From NCBI GenBank assembly GCA_022747635.1, contig JAKTNV010000005.1, forward strand, positions 47,303,013 through 47,367,012: 64,000 bases of DNA, in the 5' to 3' direction. Numbering within the stretch: position 1 is the first letter of the stretch; every line of letters starts with the position of its first letter. Positions 10,303 through 18,021 of the stretch are shown piece by piece. The notes under the pieces are model-generated. The model was given only the letters and a program-made list of their open reading frames with translations. It searched no databases and was not told the DNA's origin. The position numbers and the translations under genes were made by a program. The DNA comes from Hetaerina americana. Lineage: Eukaryota > Arthropoda > Insecta > Odonata > Calopterygidae.

Positions 10303-12589
10303 CTCCCTCTCCCACCAGAAACCCCAAGATTTTGAGCGAGGGCGCTTCTGACCAACCGATGGAGTTCGAGGGCCGGTCGCCCTTCAGCAGCAAAAACCCG
10401 GATTTCCGGTTATTGAGGAAGATACCACCCTGTTCATATGACTTTAATATGTCGTGGGCTAGGGCCATGTGGGACGGGTCGTCTACGAAGAGCGTTATGT
10501 CGTCGGCGTATGCGACGCCCAGGCAGACGGCGCCGTGACGACGTACCCCGATTCCACTGCTCTGTAGTCGTCTGAGTATGGGGTCTAAGGCAAGGGCGAA
10601 CAGCAGCATTGACAGTGGGCAGCCCTGCCGAACGGAGTTACTGACGGGGATGGGCGGCGAGGTGGCATTGTTTATCCTAATTATAGAGTATGTTCCGTTA
10701 TACATCGTTGATACGGCACGAATGAAGTACTCGGGGAAGGCCATCTTCTTGAGCACGGTGAGAATCAATTTGATCCGGACCAGGTCAAATGCTTTCTCAA
10801 GATCGATAGCCACGAGTGATAAAAAACGATCACCATACAAGGGGGCGGAAAAAATGATGTCACGAATTAAAAGTGCTGCATCGAAAATGTTTCGCGTTTT
10901 CGACACGGCGTACTGGGATGGAGAGAGGACGATGTCGGCAGCAGCCGTCATTCTACATCGTAGGACGTGCGCCAATATTTTATAGTCTGCGTTTAAAAGG
11001 GCGATTGGCCTGAAGTCGTTGAACGACTTTGGCCGCGTCTTCTTTGGTATAAGCGTTATCACGGCGGTCCTCTGACTTGCAGTCAGAGAGCCGCTAGCTA
11101 AAGTACAGTTAAAAAGGTGGGTTAAAATAGGTTTTAAAACATCCCAGTACGCTAGATAAAATTCAAAGGGTAGGCCGTCCAAGCCGGGTGCTTTGCCCTT
11201 CGGGAACATGGACGAGACGCAGTCCAGTTCGTCTGAACTTATGTCTCGACAAAAATCGTCTTTTTGATCTGTAGGAAGCGTAGGGAGAGGGGGGAGAGGG
11301 GGTGCGTCTCCCTCCTTCCATGGAGGATACCTGTTAAAGGTGTTTTGAAAGTGCCGGCCCGCTTCCTTAAGGAGGTCGGTGTCACCGGCGGCAGATTCTC
11401 TGACAGGGATTCTGTCTATATCGGAGCCAGAGTTGGATTTCATCCAGCGCCGAAGCTCAGATAGCGTTAGGGGGCCCCCTTTATCCGTGTCCAGTTCTTT
11501 TTGCCACTGTTGGGGTGCGTATTTTTGGAGCTCGTGGCCCAGGATAATTTTTTTTAGGGACGAAACTTGGGCGTGGAAACCTTCCGGCGCCACATCCTTA
11601 CGCAGGAGCTCTTCCAGCGCTCGGCGGTAGAAGGAGATGGTGTAGTTCTTTTCCCTACGCCACTCGAAAGTTTGCCTTTTGATGTGGGTGACAATGCGGG
11701 GTTTGAAAACCTCGTCCCACCATAGAGCGAGGTTTGCACCGGGACGGAGTGCCGCGATCAGTGCACACACCCGGGTGCGGATAGAATCACGACGAGTCGC
11801 GTCCTCCAACACGCGGAGGTCCATGCGCCACATGGAGCCGCAGCGGTGGACGTGCGCGCCCGGGGTTGTGTCCGGGCACGTAACTCCAATGATCACTGCG
11901 CAGTGATCAGAGAAGGACACCGGGAGGGTGTCCACTGTCTGGACATCATTCTTTAGGGATGTCGAGACGAAGAGGTAGTCAATCCGCGTCCGAGAGTTAG
12001 GCCCTGATCGCGTGAAGGGGGCGGGACCGGCGCAATAAGAACGCACTGCGTCAATCGCTCTAATGGAGTCGAGCATCAGTGAGAGCGCCCGGCTTGGATA
12101 GTATGTCACGTTATCCCTGTTCGAGGCACTATCCTCTCGGCGGTAGATAGTGTTAAAATCTCCGCCCAATATGGCCCTCCCCGAGAAGGAATACAGGTAG
12201 GGGAGGAGAAGTTCATTGAAATATGTTTCGCGCTCTGCCCTCGCGCGCTCACCGGAGGGAGCGTAAAGGTTTGTGATATGGATACCATTCACGACAACGG
12301 ACGTTATTCGGCCCGAGGGGTGGCAGCGAACATGAGAGAACGGAATGCCATTTCGGACTAGGGTGGTGGTGCCAGAATGACTTTCGGCGAAATTGCCGAT
12401 GATAGCCTGAAAGATGTTCGCATCCCAGACTATGTCCTCCTTTACCTCTTGAAGGAGGATTACATCAGCCCTAAGGTCGCGGAGAAAACGTTGGAGGACT
12501 GCAATTTTTAAAGCGCTATAAACGCCAGCAATATTAAGCGAAACAATATTCATTGGTGGAATGAGAGGACAGCTATGGGCACCGGACAT
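10286..12589 (-). CDS. ORF2 endonuclease and reverse transcriptase (LINE, Tx1 clade), frameshifted at its end
   Basis: The N-terminal region is an APE-type endonuclease: LLQE near residue 49, GGDFNT near 143-148, RIDYLF near 203-208 and SDH near 228-230, all expected active-site positions. The reverse transcriptase follows, with DFRPIALLNADYKIL near 527-540, the metal-binding DLEKAFD near 597-603, RQGCPL near 655-660 and YADD near 695-698. The enzyme would nick the target and prime reverse transcription of its own RNA. I place the start at the ATG at 12589, whose A is the last base of the ORF1 stop (TGATG). The frame stops after GEGVGSHD because of a frameshift, and the rest of the protein lies in 9307-10302. 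All visible catalytic residues are intact. Confidence 0.92.
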   Translation of the reverse strand: MSGAHSCPLIPPMNIVSLNIAGVYSALKIAVLQRFLRDLRADVILLQEVKEDIVWDANIFQAIIGNFAESHSGTTTLVRNGIPFSHVRCHPSGRITSVVVNGIHITNLYAPSGERARAERETYFNELLLPYLYSFSGRAILGGDFNTIYRREDSASNRDNVTYYPSRALSLMLDSIRAIDAVRSYCAGPAPFTRSGPNSRTRIDYLFVSTSLKNDVQTVDTLPVSFSDHCAVIIGVTCPDTTPGAHVHRCGSMWRMDLRVLEDATRRDSIRTRVCALIAALRPGANLALWWDEVFKPRIVTHIKRQTFEWRREKNYTISFYRRALEELLRKDVAPEGFHAQVSSLKKIILGHELQKYAPQQWQKELDTDKGGPLTLSELRRWMKSNSGSDIDRIPVRESAAGDTDLLKEAGRHFQNTFNRYPPWKEGDAPPLPPLPTLPTDQKDDFCRDISSDELDCVSSMFPKGKAPGLDGLPFEFYLAYWDVLKPILTHLFNCTLASGSLTASQRTAVITLIPKKTRPKSFNDFRPIALLNADYKILAHVLRCRMTAAADIVLSPSQYAVSKTRNIFDAALLIRDIIFSAPLYGDRFLSLVAIDLEKAFDLVRIKLILTVLKKMAFPEYFIRAVSTMYNGTYSIIRINNATSPPIPVSNSVRQGCPLSMLLFALALDPILRRLQSSGIGVRRHGAVCLGVAYADDITLFVDDPSHMALAHDILKSYEQGGIFLNNRKSGFLLLKGDRPSNSIGWSEAPSLKILGFLVGEGVGSHD

Positions 12590-14178
12590 CACTTACCAGA
12601 GTCCTGGTCATGGCTTACGTCGCTTCGGTCGCGGCTCGAACCCGGGCGACGAGTGCTTCGCCGCTTCCCAGGACGCTTCGTCCGACGGGTCGACGATCGA
12701 GGTCTCGAGTTGCCACCGCATACCTCCCCTCCGACCTCGTCCGAAGAGGAAGACCCAGCCGTGGTTTCTACGAAGAGCGGGTTACTCGGCGGCATTCCAC
12801 GGGGGGCCCTGTTCGAGCGAGCAGAGCTGTGGGCCGTCCCAGCCCAGGAGGTGGCCTCAGGGGTGGGCGGGGTGGCGGACTGGTGGTCTTCTGCCGAAGG
12901 GGCCCCATCGGCAGAAATTAGAGGAGATCGGTCGAATTGGTCCGCCTCTAGAGGAGCCCTGGGAAGATCGTCGACACCTTGGCTGTCCTCAAAGGAGAAT
13001 GACGATGGAATGTCTGGGATTGTTGACGTCGACAAGGTTTTGCTCGTACATGTGTCAACGTCCGCGGCCGGTGATACTTTCTTGATTTTCCGTGATACCA
13101 TAATGGAGGGGCCCGCCGTTGAGGAAGGGGGACAGTCGCAATCGGATACATCCTCCCCCGCTGTCACCCGTGATTCTCGGGGAGTTGGAAGCCCGTGAAG
13201 CAAGGATTGTGGGGAGAACGCATCGTTGGCGTGGCCAGAGAAAGGAAGGACGCAGGATGATCTGTCCTCTTTTGACGGGGTCACGAAGATAGGAGCCGGT
13301 GGTCGTGAGTGTGTATCCGAGCTGGTAGGGACCGCAGCTTGATCGATGTTCGAAATCAGCAGTGCAATGTCGTCTGTCCTCTTCTTCTTCGGATCCCTTT
13401 CTTCCGTTGACGACTTTCGCTCCCTCTGAAATTTCCCTCCAAGTGGAGGGGGATGCGGGGGTTCGGCGGGAACAGCTGGGGGCGCACCCTCGATAAGTAT
13501 CAGGGACCGCGCCCTCTCCTCCACAGCCATCTCGGGCTCATCTATCTCCTCGGCGGTGTTCGGATTGGAGGCCAAAAACATTGCCTCCGCATAGCTCTTC
13601 CCTCCCTGGTTCCGAGGGCAGGTCTTGCGCTCGTGGCCTTCTTGGTTGCAACGGGCGCAGGTGCGGCGCTGACCCTCGTAGATGATGATGGCCCGGTTGC
13701 CGCCGATGTGGAGGTACGAGGGGATATTTCTTTCGACCGTCATCCGCACCACTCTCGTACCTGTTAACACGCGCGCCAATTTGTCGCCCTCCCACCTGTT
13801 CTCCCACGAGCGATGGATTTTTCCAAAACGCTGAAGCTCGCCTGTTATATCTTCCAAAGGGGTCTCCACGGGGAGACATAGAACCCTGACATTACAAGGG
13901 CTACCGGAGGTCTCGTCAATAGTAATCGTCGTCCTCGGATCATTTTTGGATGGAAACGGTAGTTTTCGTGGGATAAGATCTAGAATCCTCTTCATAGTAG
14001 CTTCAGTTGCCAATTTCAGGAATACCAAATGGCGGTTATATCCAAATTGGATCGCCACAATCTCTTCGGGTGTGAGGCCCAGCGACTCTAGTGTAAAGAG
14101 GTGGACCTCCAATGGAGTAGGGGGTTTCGCCTTCTCATCAACTTGCAAGGCGAGCGTGTTTACGCGACGTACAACCAT
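12589..14178 (-). CDS. ORF1 (gag-like RNA-binding protein) of Tx1-like copy A
   Basis: Intact 529-residue ORF starting MVVRRVNTLAL. A longer open frame extends to 14319, but the start at 14178 is chosen because it aligns with the start of ORF1 in copy B, which has the same length. Residues about 85-170 hold the conserved block with VETPLEDITGELQRFGK, RVVRMTVERNIPSYL and YEGQ. A CCHC zinc knuckle (C174-x2-C177-x4-H182-x4-C187) follows. The C-terminal half is low-complexity Ser/Pro-rich and ends in a basic Arg/Ser tail. ORF1 proteins of LINEs bind their own RNA and form the retrotransposition particle. The stop codon overlaps the ORF2 start as TGATG. Confidence 0.92.
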   Translation of the reverse strand: MVVRRVNTLALQVDEKAKPPTPLEVHLFTLESLGLTPEEIVAIQFGYNRHLVFLKLATEATMKRILDLIPRKLPFPSKNDPRTTITIDETSGSPCNVRVLCLPVETPLEDITGELQRFGKIHRSWENRWEGDKLARVLTGTRVVRMTVERNIPSYLHIGGNRAIIIYEGQRRTCARCNQEGHERKTCPRNQGGKSYAEAMFLASNPNTAEEIDEPEMAVEERARSLILIEGAPPAVPAEPPHPPPLGGKFQRERKSSTEERDPKKKRTDDIALLISNIDQAAVPTSSDTHSRPPAPIFVTPSKEDRSSCVLPFSGHANDAFSPQSLLHGLPTPRESRVTAGEDVSDCDCPPSSTAGPSIMVSRKIKKVSPAADVDTCTSKTLSTSTIPDIPSSFSFEDSQGVDDLPRAPLEADQFDRSPLISADGAPSAEDHQSATPPTPEATSWAGTAHSSARSNRAPRGMPPSNPLFVETTAGSSSSDEVGGEVCGGNSRPRSSTRRTKRPGKRRSTRRPGSSRDRSDVSHDQDSGK

Positions 14179-14686
14179 TTTGAAAGAAATCAAATGGAGC
14201 ACGCCAGCGCCAAAAAAAGAAGAAGAGCGCACTGAAAGCACTCCAAGAAAGAAAGAAAGAAAGGAAAAAAAAACACTCGTGTGCACTCCCTCCCCGCTAC
14301 GCGCACCCGGCGGTAGCAAATAAAAAGGAGCCTAAGCTCTACACTAGGAGTCAAGGTCAGTCTTGATCCACTAAACAAAACAAAAGTACGGCCTTCCCGG
14401 CGGAAGAAGTCGAGAGTCAAACTGCACGTTTCTTGATGAACTAGGCGGTCAACCGCCGCTCGAAACAAAACACGATCGGAACCTCGATTTCCGAGAGAGT
14501 CCGGCAGTGCCGCTCTCCAAACCCCGGCGGCCGAAGCCTCGGACGCCGGCGAATTTTAGACAATCGGTGAACACAGGCACGTCCTGCTATCGAGGCAGCT
14601 ATCGAGGAAACGTAATTTACCCTGAGATCCGTGGGTCTAATATGTCGCCAAGCGCCCCGATTCTTTAGCCAAGAGATGGCGTCAGG
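14179..14686 (-). promoter_or_regulatory. 5' UTR / putative internal promoter of Tx1-like copy A
   Basis: 508 bp upstream of ORF1, similar in inverted orientation to 14765-15256 upstream of ORF1 in copy B. Non-LTR elements carry their promoter within the 5' UTR, so the promoter is inferred to lie here. No core promoter motif was assigned. The boundary is where similarity to copy B stops. Confidence 0.65.
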
Positions 14687-14764
14687 TGTTGTTGTATGAA
14701 TTCTGAACCATGGTCCTTTCCTCTTGTGTATTGTCTATTTCTCCTTTGGTGGGTGAAACAGTCC
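14687..14764. other. 78-bp spacer between the two head-to-head LINE copies
   Basis: Unique sequence lying between the two CCTGACGCC 5' ends. It is the pre-insertion DNA or the 5' target remnant of both elements. No tRNA-like half site is evident, although GAACCAT at about 14705 resembles the bases just before ATAGCTC at the left 3' junction. Confidence 0.7.
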
Positions 14765-15256
14765 CCTGACGCCATCTCTTGGCTAAAGAATCAGGGCGCT
14801 TGGCGACATATTAGACCCACGGATCTCAGGGTAAATTACGTTTCCTCGATAGCTGCCTTGATAGCAGGACGTGCCTGTGTTCACCGAGTGTCTAAAATCG
14901 CCGGCGTCCGAGGCTTCGGTCGCCGGGGTTTGGAGAGCGGCACTGCCGGACTCTCTCGGAAATCGAGGTTCCGATCGTGTTTTGTTTCGAGCGGCGGTTG
15001 ACCGCCTAGTTCATCAAGAAGCGCGCAGTTTGACTCTCGACTTCTTCCGCCGGGAAGGCCGTACTTTTGTTTTGTTTAGTGGATCAAGACTGACCTTGAC
15101 GCCTGGTGTAGAGCTTAGGCTCCTTTTGTTTGCTACCGCCGGGTGCGTGTGGCGGGGAGGGAGCGTTCGTGAGTGTTTTATTTCCCTTTAAAGTGCTCGT
15201 TTTTTTTTGTTGCGCTTTCCTTCTTCATGCTAGTGTGCTGAATTTGATTTCTTCAA
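14765..15256 (+). promoter_or_regulatory. 5' UTR / putative internal promoter of Tx1-like copy B
   Basis: 492 bp upstream of ORF1, forming with 14179-14686 an inverted repeat interrupted by a 78-bp spacer. Promoter function is inferred from LINE biology; no motif was assigned. Confidence 0.65.
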
Positions 15257-16846
15257 ATGGCTGTGCGCCGTTTAAACACGCTCGCCTTGCAAGTTGACGA
15301 GAAGGCGAGGCCCCCTACCCCGTTGGAGGTCCACCTCTTCACGTTAGAGTCGCTGGGCCTCACACCCGAAGAGATAGTGGCGATCCAATTTGGATACAAT
15401 CGCCATTTGATATTCCTGAAGTTGGCAACCGAAGCTACAATGACTAGGATTTTAGACAATACTCCGCGGAAACTACCGTTTCCGTCTTTAAGTGACCAGA
15501 GGACGACAATAACAATTGACGAGACTTCCGGCAGCCCGTGTAATGTCAGGGTTCTTTGTCTCCCCGTGGAGACCCCATTGGAAGACATAACAGGCGAGCT
15601 CCAACGCTTTGGTAAAATACATCGCTCGTGGGAGAACAGGTGGGAGGGAGAAAATATGGCGCGGGTGCTTACTGGCACCAGGGTTGTGCGGATGACGGTC
15701 GAGAGAAATATCCCCTCGTACCTCCACATCGGCGGCAACCGGGCCATCATCATATATGAGGGTCAGCGCCGCACTTGCGCCCGCTGTAATCAAGAAGGCC
15801 ACGAGCGCAAGACCTGCCCTCGGAACCAGGGAGGTAAGAGCTATGTGGAGGCAATGATGATGCCCTCCAACCCTAACGCCGCCGTGGAGATGGATCAGCC
15901 CGAAGTGGCTGTGGAGGAGAGAGCGCGGTCGCTTCTACTCATCGAGGGTGCGGTCCCGGCTGCTCCCGTTGGTCCCCCGCATCTCCCTTCAATTGGAGGG
16001 AAATGTCAGCGGGAGCGAAAATCGTCAACGGAGGAAAGGGAACCGAAAAAGAAGAGGACAGACAAACCCAAACTCCTGGTCTCGAATACCGTTCTACAAA
16101 TGGTTCACATACCTACCACCTCGCCTAATATCACACGACCTCCAGCCCCCGTCTCCGTGAGCTCGTCAAATGAGGAGGGATGGTCTTTCGCCCCCCCTCC
16201 CCCCGCTCTCGCCATCGACGCCCTCACTACGCAATCCTTGCATCACGGGTTTCAAACACCCCAAGAACCTCTGGTGACAGGTGAGGAGGATGCATCTGAT
16301 TGCGATGTTTTCCAGTCCCCAACAGCTCATCCCTCGACCCCTTTATCATTGACTGTAAAGGAAGCGTCACCGACCCCGGAAGTCGACCCGCATACAAGTT
16401 TCCCAAAGTCAAAAATCCCACATACCCCATCTTCTTTCCCCATTAAGGACAGTCAATGTGTCGACGATCTTCCCAGCGCTTCTCAAGATACGGACCACAA
16501 GCAACTATCTCCCCTGATTTTTCCCGACCACAACCCTTCCGCAGATGAGCCCCAGTCCGCCACTCCGACCCTTCCCGAGGGTGCGTCCTGCCCCTTGGCG
16601 GCCCCCAGCGGTGCTCCTTCGAAGAAGGCCCCCTGTGGAACGCTGCCGAGTTACCCGCTCTACGTGGAGACCACGGCTGGCTCTTCCTCTTCGGACGAGG
16701 CCGGGGGGGAGGGATTCGGCGAAATGCCGCGTCCTCGCTCGTCGACCCGTTGGACGAGGCGTCCCGGGAAACGGCGAAGCACTCGTCGCCCGGGGTCGAG
16801 TCGCGACCGGAGCGACGCTAGCCACGATCAGAACTCTGGGAAGTGA
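15257..16846 (+). CDS. ORF1 (gag-like RNA-binding protein) of Tx1-like copy B
   Basis: Intact 529-residue ORF starting MAVRRLNTLAL, the same length as ORF1 of copy A. The first roughly 200 residues, including RVVRMTVERNIPSYL and the CCHC knuckle C174-x2-C177-x4-H182-x4-C187, are nearly identical to copy A. The Ser/Pro-rich region after about residue 205 is much more divergent, and the basic tail near 495-525 is again conserved. This pattern suggests selection on the RNA-binding half. The ORF remains open although its partner ORF2 has been deleted, so the protein could act in trans or serve this element's own RNA. The stop overlaps the ORF2-remnant ATG as TGATG. Confidence 0.92.
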   Translation: MAVRRLNTLALQVDEKARPPTPLEVHLFTLESLGLTPEEIVAIQFGYNRHLIFLKLATEATMTRILDNTPRKLPFPSLSDQRTTITIDETSGSPCNVRVLCLPVETPLEDITGELQRFGKIHRSWENRWEGENMARVLTGTRVVRMTVERNIPSYLHIGGNRAIIIYEGQRRTCARCNQEGHERKTCPRNQGGKSYVEAMMMPSNPNAAVEMDQPEVAVEERARSLLLIEGAVPAAPVGPPHLPSIGGKCQRERKSSTEEREPKKKRTDKPKLLVSNTVLQMVHIPTTSPNITRPPAPVSVSSSNEEGWSFAPPPPALAIDALTTQSLHHGFQTPQEPLVTGEEDASDCDVFQSPTAHPSTPLSLTVKEASPTPEVDPHTSFPKSKIPHTPSSFPIKDSQCVDDLPSASQDTDHKQLSPLIFPDHNPSADEPQSATPTLPEGASCPLAAPSGAPSKKAPCGTLPSYPLYVETTAGSSSSDEAGGEGFGEMPRPRSSTRWTRRPGKRRSTRRPGSSRDRSDASHDQNSGK

Positions 16847-16914
16847 TGTCCGGTAGCCACCCGGTGCCGGACACACTTCGTCCATCGTTGAAGAGTTTTT
16901 TTTTTGCTGAATGA
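16846..16914 (+). pseudogene. ORF2 remnant: start fused in frame to stop region
   Basis: A 22-codon frame made of the first five or so codons of ORF2 (MSGSH) and the last codons (PVPDTLRP to AE, stop). The junction lies near 16860. The corresponding deleted stretch in copy A is about 9364-12574. Neither the endonuclease nor the RT domain is left. The fusion preserves both the reading frame and the stop, and short similar stretches near the two breakpoints (CCGGT) could have helped the deletion. Confidence 0.85.
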
Positions 16915-17074
16915 CTGATTGAATCGATAATTCCAACCCTGCCGTTGATAATTTCTTACAATACATAATTTTCCATTGCTAGCTAAAATCTCCCTCCTAA
17001 TATCTGTGGACCTTGTCTTCCTTTCTTTTTTTTCTTTCTAAATGTTAATGGTCAAATTCACGAGAATGCGTCTG

Positions 17075-17185
17075 TATACATATGCTTATGTATGTGCGTG
17101 TGGATATGCATGTGTGCGTATGTATGTACAAGTGGATATGTATGTGGTATATGTATCATATATGTATCCATGTATACACTTATAC
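17075..17185 (+). repeat. Degenerate (TGTATG)n-like repeat in the LINE 3' UTR
   Basis: Alternating purine-pyrimidine sequence rich in TATG, TGTG and TATA words within the 3' UTR of copy B. It is much longer than the matching part of copy A and accounts for most of the length difference of the two 3' UTRs (about 370 versus 278 bp). Confidence 0.6.
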
Positions 17186-17282
17186 TAAAGAAAAACATAA
17201 TGTACCCATAATCTGTGACCTGATATTATGCATAATGCTAACAAACTCTGTAATATTCTGAACCGAATAAAATAATTTATAT

Positions 17283-17463
17283 CATAGCTCAAGTGGTTAA
17301 GAGCATCCGCCCGGCAAGTGGAAAGATCCGTGGTTCGAGTCCCGGTCAAGGAAATATTTTTACTCTTGTGATCCGTTCGATTCCGCCTTCCCCACCTTTA
17401 TTGTGTTCGTCCTTTATATGTGTTCCTATCCCTTTTCCTTATATCTGTTTCTGTATATATGAG
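17283..17463 (+). repeat. 181-bp tRNA-headed repeat (SINE-like), right copy
   Basis: Same unit as 8848-9028, in the opposite orientation. A box TAGCTCAAGTGG at 17285-17296 and B box GGTTCGAGTCC at 17332-17342. The anticodon stem TCCGC/GTGGA (17306-17310 and 17318-17322) encloses loop CCGGCAA with a GGC anticodon-like triplet, but position 33 is C rather than U. The T-stem contains a bulge and no acceptor stem can be formed, so this is a tRNA relic. The body runs from GGTCAAGG to a TATATATGAG tail and continues into (TA)n. It directly follows the 3' end of LINE copy B. Confidence 0.75.
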
Positions 17464-17522
17464 TATTTATTCGCCGTTTGGCGGGATTTCGTGTTTGAAT
17501 GTATATATACGATATATATATC

Positions 17523-17523
<1 letters not shown>

Positions 17524-17559
<36 letters not shown>
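17524..17559. repeat. (TA)n microsatellite
   Basis: Uninterrupted TA repeat between the tail of the tRNA-headed repeat and a reversed LINE 3' end. Confidence 0.85.
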
Positions 17560-17562
<3 letters not shown>

Positions 17563-17660
17563 AGGTAATCTACCGGTTAAGGTAGGTTTTTGGATGGACA
17601 CACCTCCTAAATAAATATTTAGTGATTCTTATGAAAACACAACATCCTTCTCCATCCTAC
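17563..17660 (-). mobile_element. Fragment of LINE 3' end (same family as 42195-44445)
   Basis: On the plus strand it reads AGGTAATCTACCGGTTAAGG followed by TAGGTTTTTGGATGG. Reversed, this gives CATCCAAAAACCTACCTTAA, the 3' tail also seen at 44410-44440 and, slightly changed, at 23145-23165. It ends in (TA)n on both sides. Only the non-coding tail is present. Confidence 0.65.
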
Positions 17661-17717
17661 ATATATATATATATATATTATCCCTTTTCCTTATATATGT
17701 TTCTGTATATATGAGTA

Positions 17718-17741
<24 letters not shown>
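17661..17741 (+). repeat. Partial third copy of the tRNA-headed repeat tail with (TA)n
   Basis: A (TA)n tract is followed by TTATCCCTTTTCCTTATATATG and TTTCTGTATATATGAG, matching the last part of the 181-bp repeat. A second (TA)n follows. The tRNA head is absent. Confidence 0.75.
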
Positions 17742-17748
<7 letters not shown>

Positions 17749-17750
<2 letters not shown>

Positions 17751-17948
17751 GGTAATCTACCAGTTAAGGTAGGTTTTTGGATGGACACAACTAACTACCA
17801 AACAAATATTTTATTATTCCTAACAAAACACAACATCCATCATCCTACTCTTTATCAGGTCCCTCTTCATCTCTGAGTACTTTCTTCCTCCCTTCATTCC
17901 GTCCAACATCCCTATCCTGTTCCTTCCCTTTCCTCTTTTGCCCAGCAT
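17749..17948 (-). mobile_element. Second LINE 3'-end fragment with C-terminal codons
   Basis: Begins like 17563 (GGTAATCTACCAGTTAAGG), then on the minus strand encodes a decayed C-terminus containing EQDRDVGRNEGRKKVLRDEE. That matches the coding end of the LINE at 42195-44445, whose equivalent (QDRDAERDEGRKEVLRDEEG) is readable in another frame near 44280-44340. Together with 17661-17741 it forms a second unit of repeat tail, (TA)n and reversed LINE tail. Confidence 0.7.
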
Positions 17949-17967
17949 TAAAAAAAAATGTTTGACT

Positions 17968-17971
<4 letters not shown>

Positions 17972-18018
<47 letters not shown>
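17972..18018. repeat. (TA)n microsatellite
   Basis: Uninterrupted TA dinucleotide repeat of about 23 units. Confidence 0.85.

Positions 18019-18021
<3 letters not shown>

Larger units (their letters stand above)
9029..14686 (-). mobile_element. Tx1-clade non-LTR retrotransposon, copy A (near full length)
   Basis: Minus-strand element in this order: 5' UTR (14686-14179), ORF1 with a CCHC zinc knuckle (14178-12589), ORF2 with an APE-type endonuclease and reverse transcriptase (12589-9307), and a 3' UTR with an AATAAA signal at 9046-9041. Tx1 assignment rests on ORF2 motifs (LLNADYKIL, RQGCPLSMLLFALALDP, YADD) and the ORF1 pattern (RVVRM, IPSYL, CARCNQEGH). The 5' boundary is set by sudden loss of similarity with copy B at CCTGACGCC. 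ORF2 has one frameshift near 10290. Copy B lies head to head 78 bp away. Some Tx1 families are known to be site-specific for multicopy RNA genes or microsatellites, which fits the tRNA-like repeat at the 3' junction. Confidence 0.9.
14765..17282 (+). mobile_element. Tx1-like retrotransposon copy B, ORF1-only (HAL1-like) derivative
   Basis: Plus-strand element with 5' UTR (14765-15256), intact ORF1 (15257-16846), a 69-nt ORF2 remnant (16846-16914) and a 3' UTR with AATAAA at 17266-17271. Relative to copy A about 3.2 kb of ORF2 is missing: the ORF2 start (MSGSH) is joined directly to its last codons (PVPDTLRP...AE). Both true ends are present, so this is not 5' truncation. Copies A and B clearly differ in sequence, so they are separate insertions rather than one duplicated piece. 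Such an element would need RT from another copy. It abuts the second tRNA-headed repeat. Confidence 0.88.

Noticed and set aside
14179..14319. N-terminal extension of ORF1 copy A to 14319
   Set aside because: The extra 47 residues are absent from copy B, whose ORF1 starts at the equivalent of 14178, and they lie in the 5' UTR.
14179..15256. Twin priming of a single LINE as the cause of the head-to-head arrangement
   Set aside because: Twin priming inverts part of one copy; here both copies have complete 5' and 3' ends and differ from each other in sequence.
8660..18018. CRISPR-like array from the repeated (TA)n and tail units
   Set aside because: Units are microsatellites and transposon tails without regular spacers, in a eukaryotic context.
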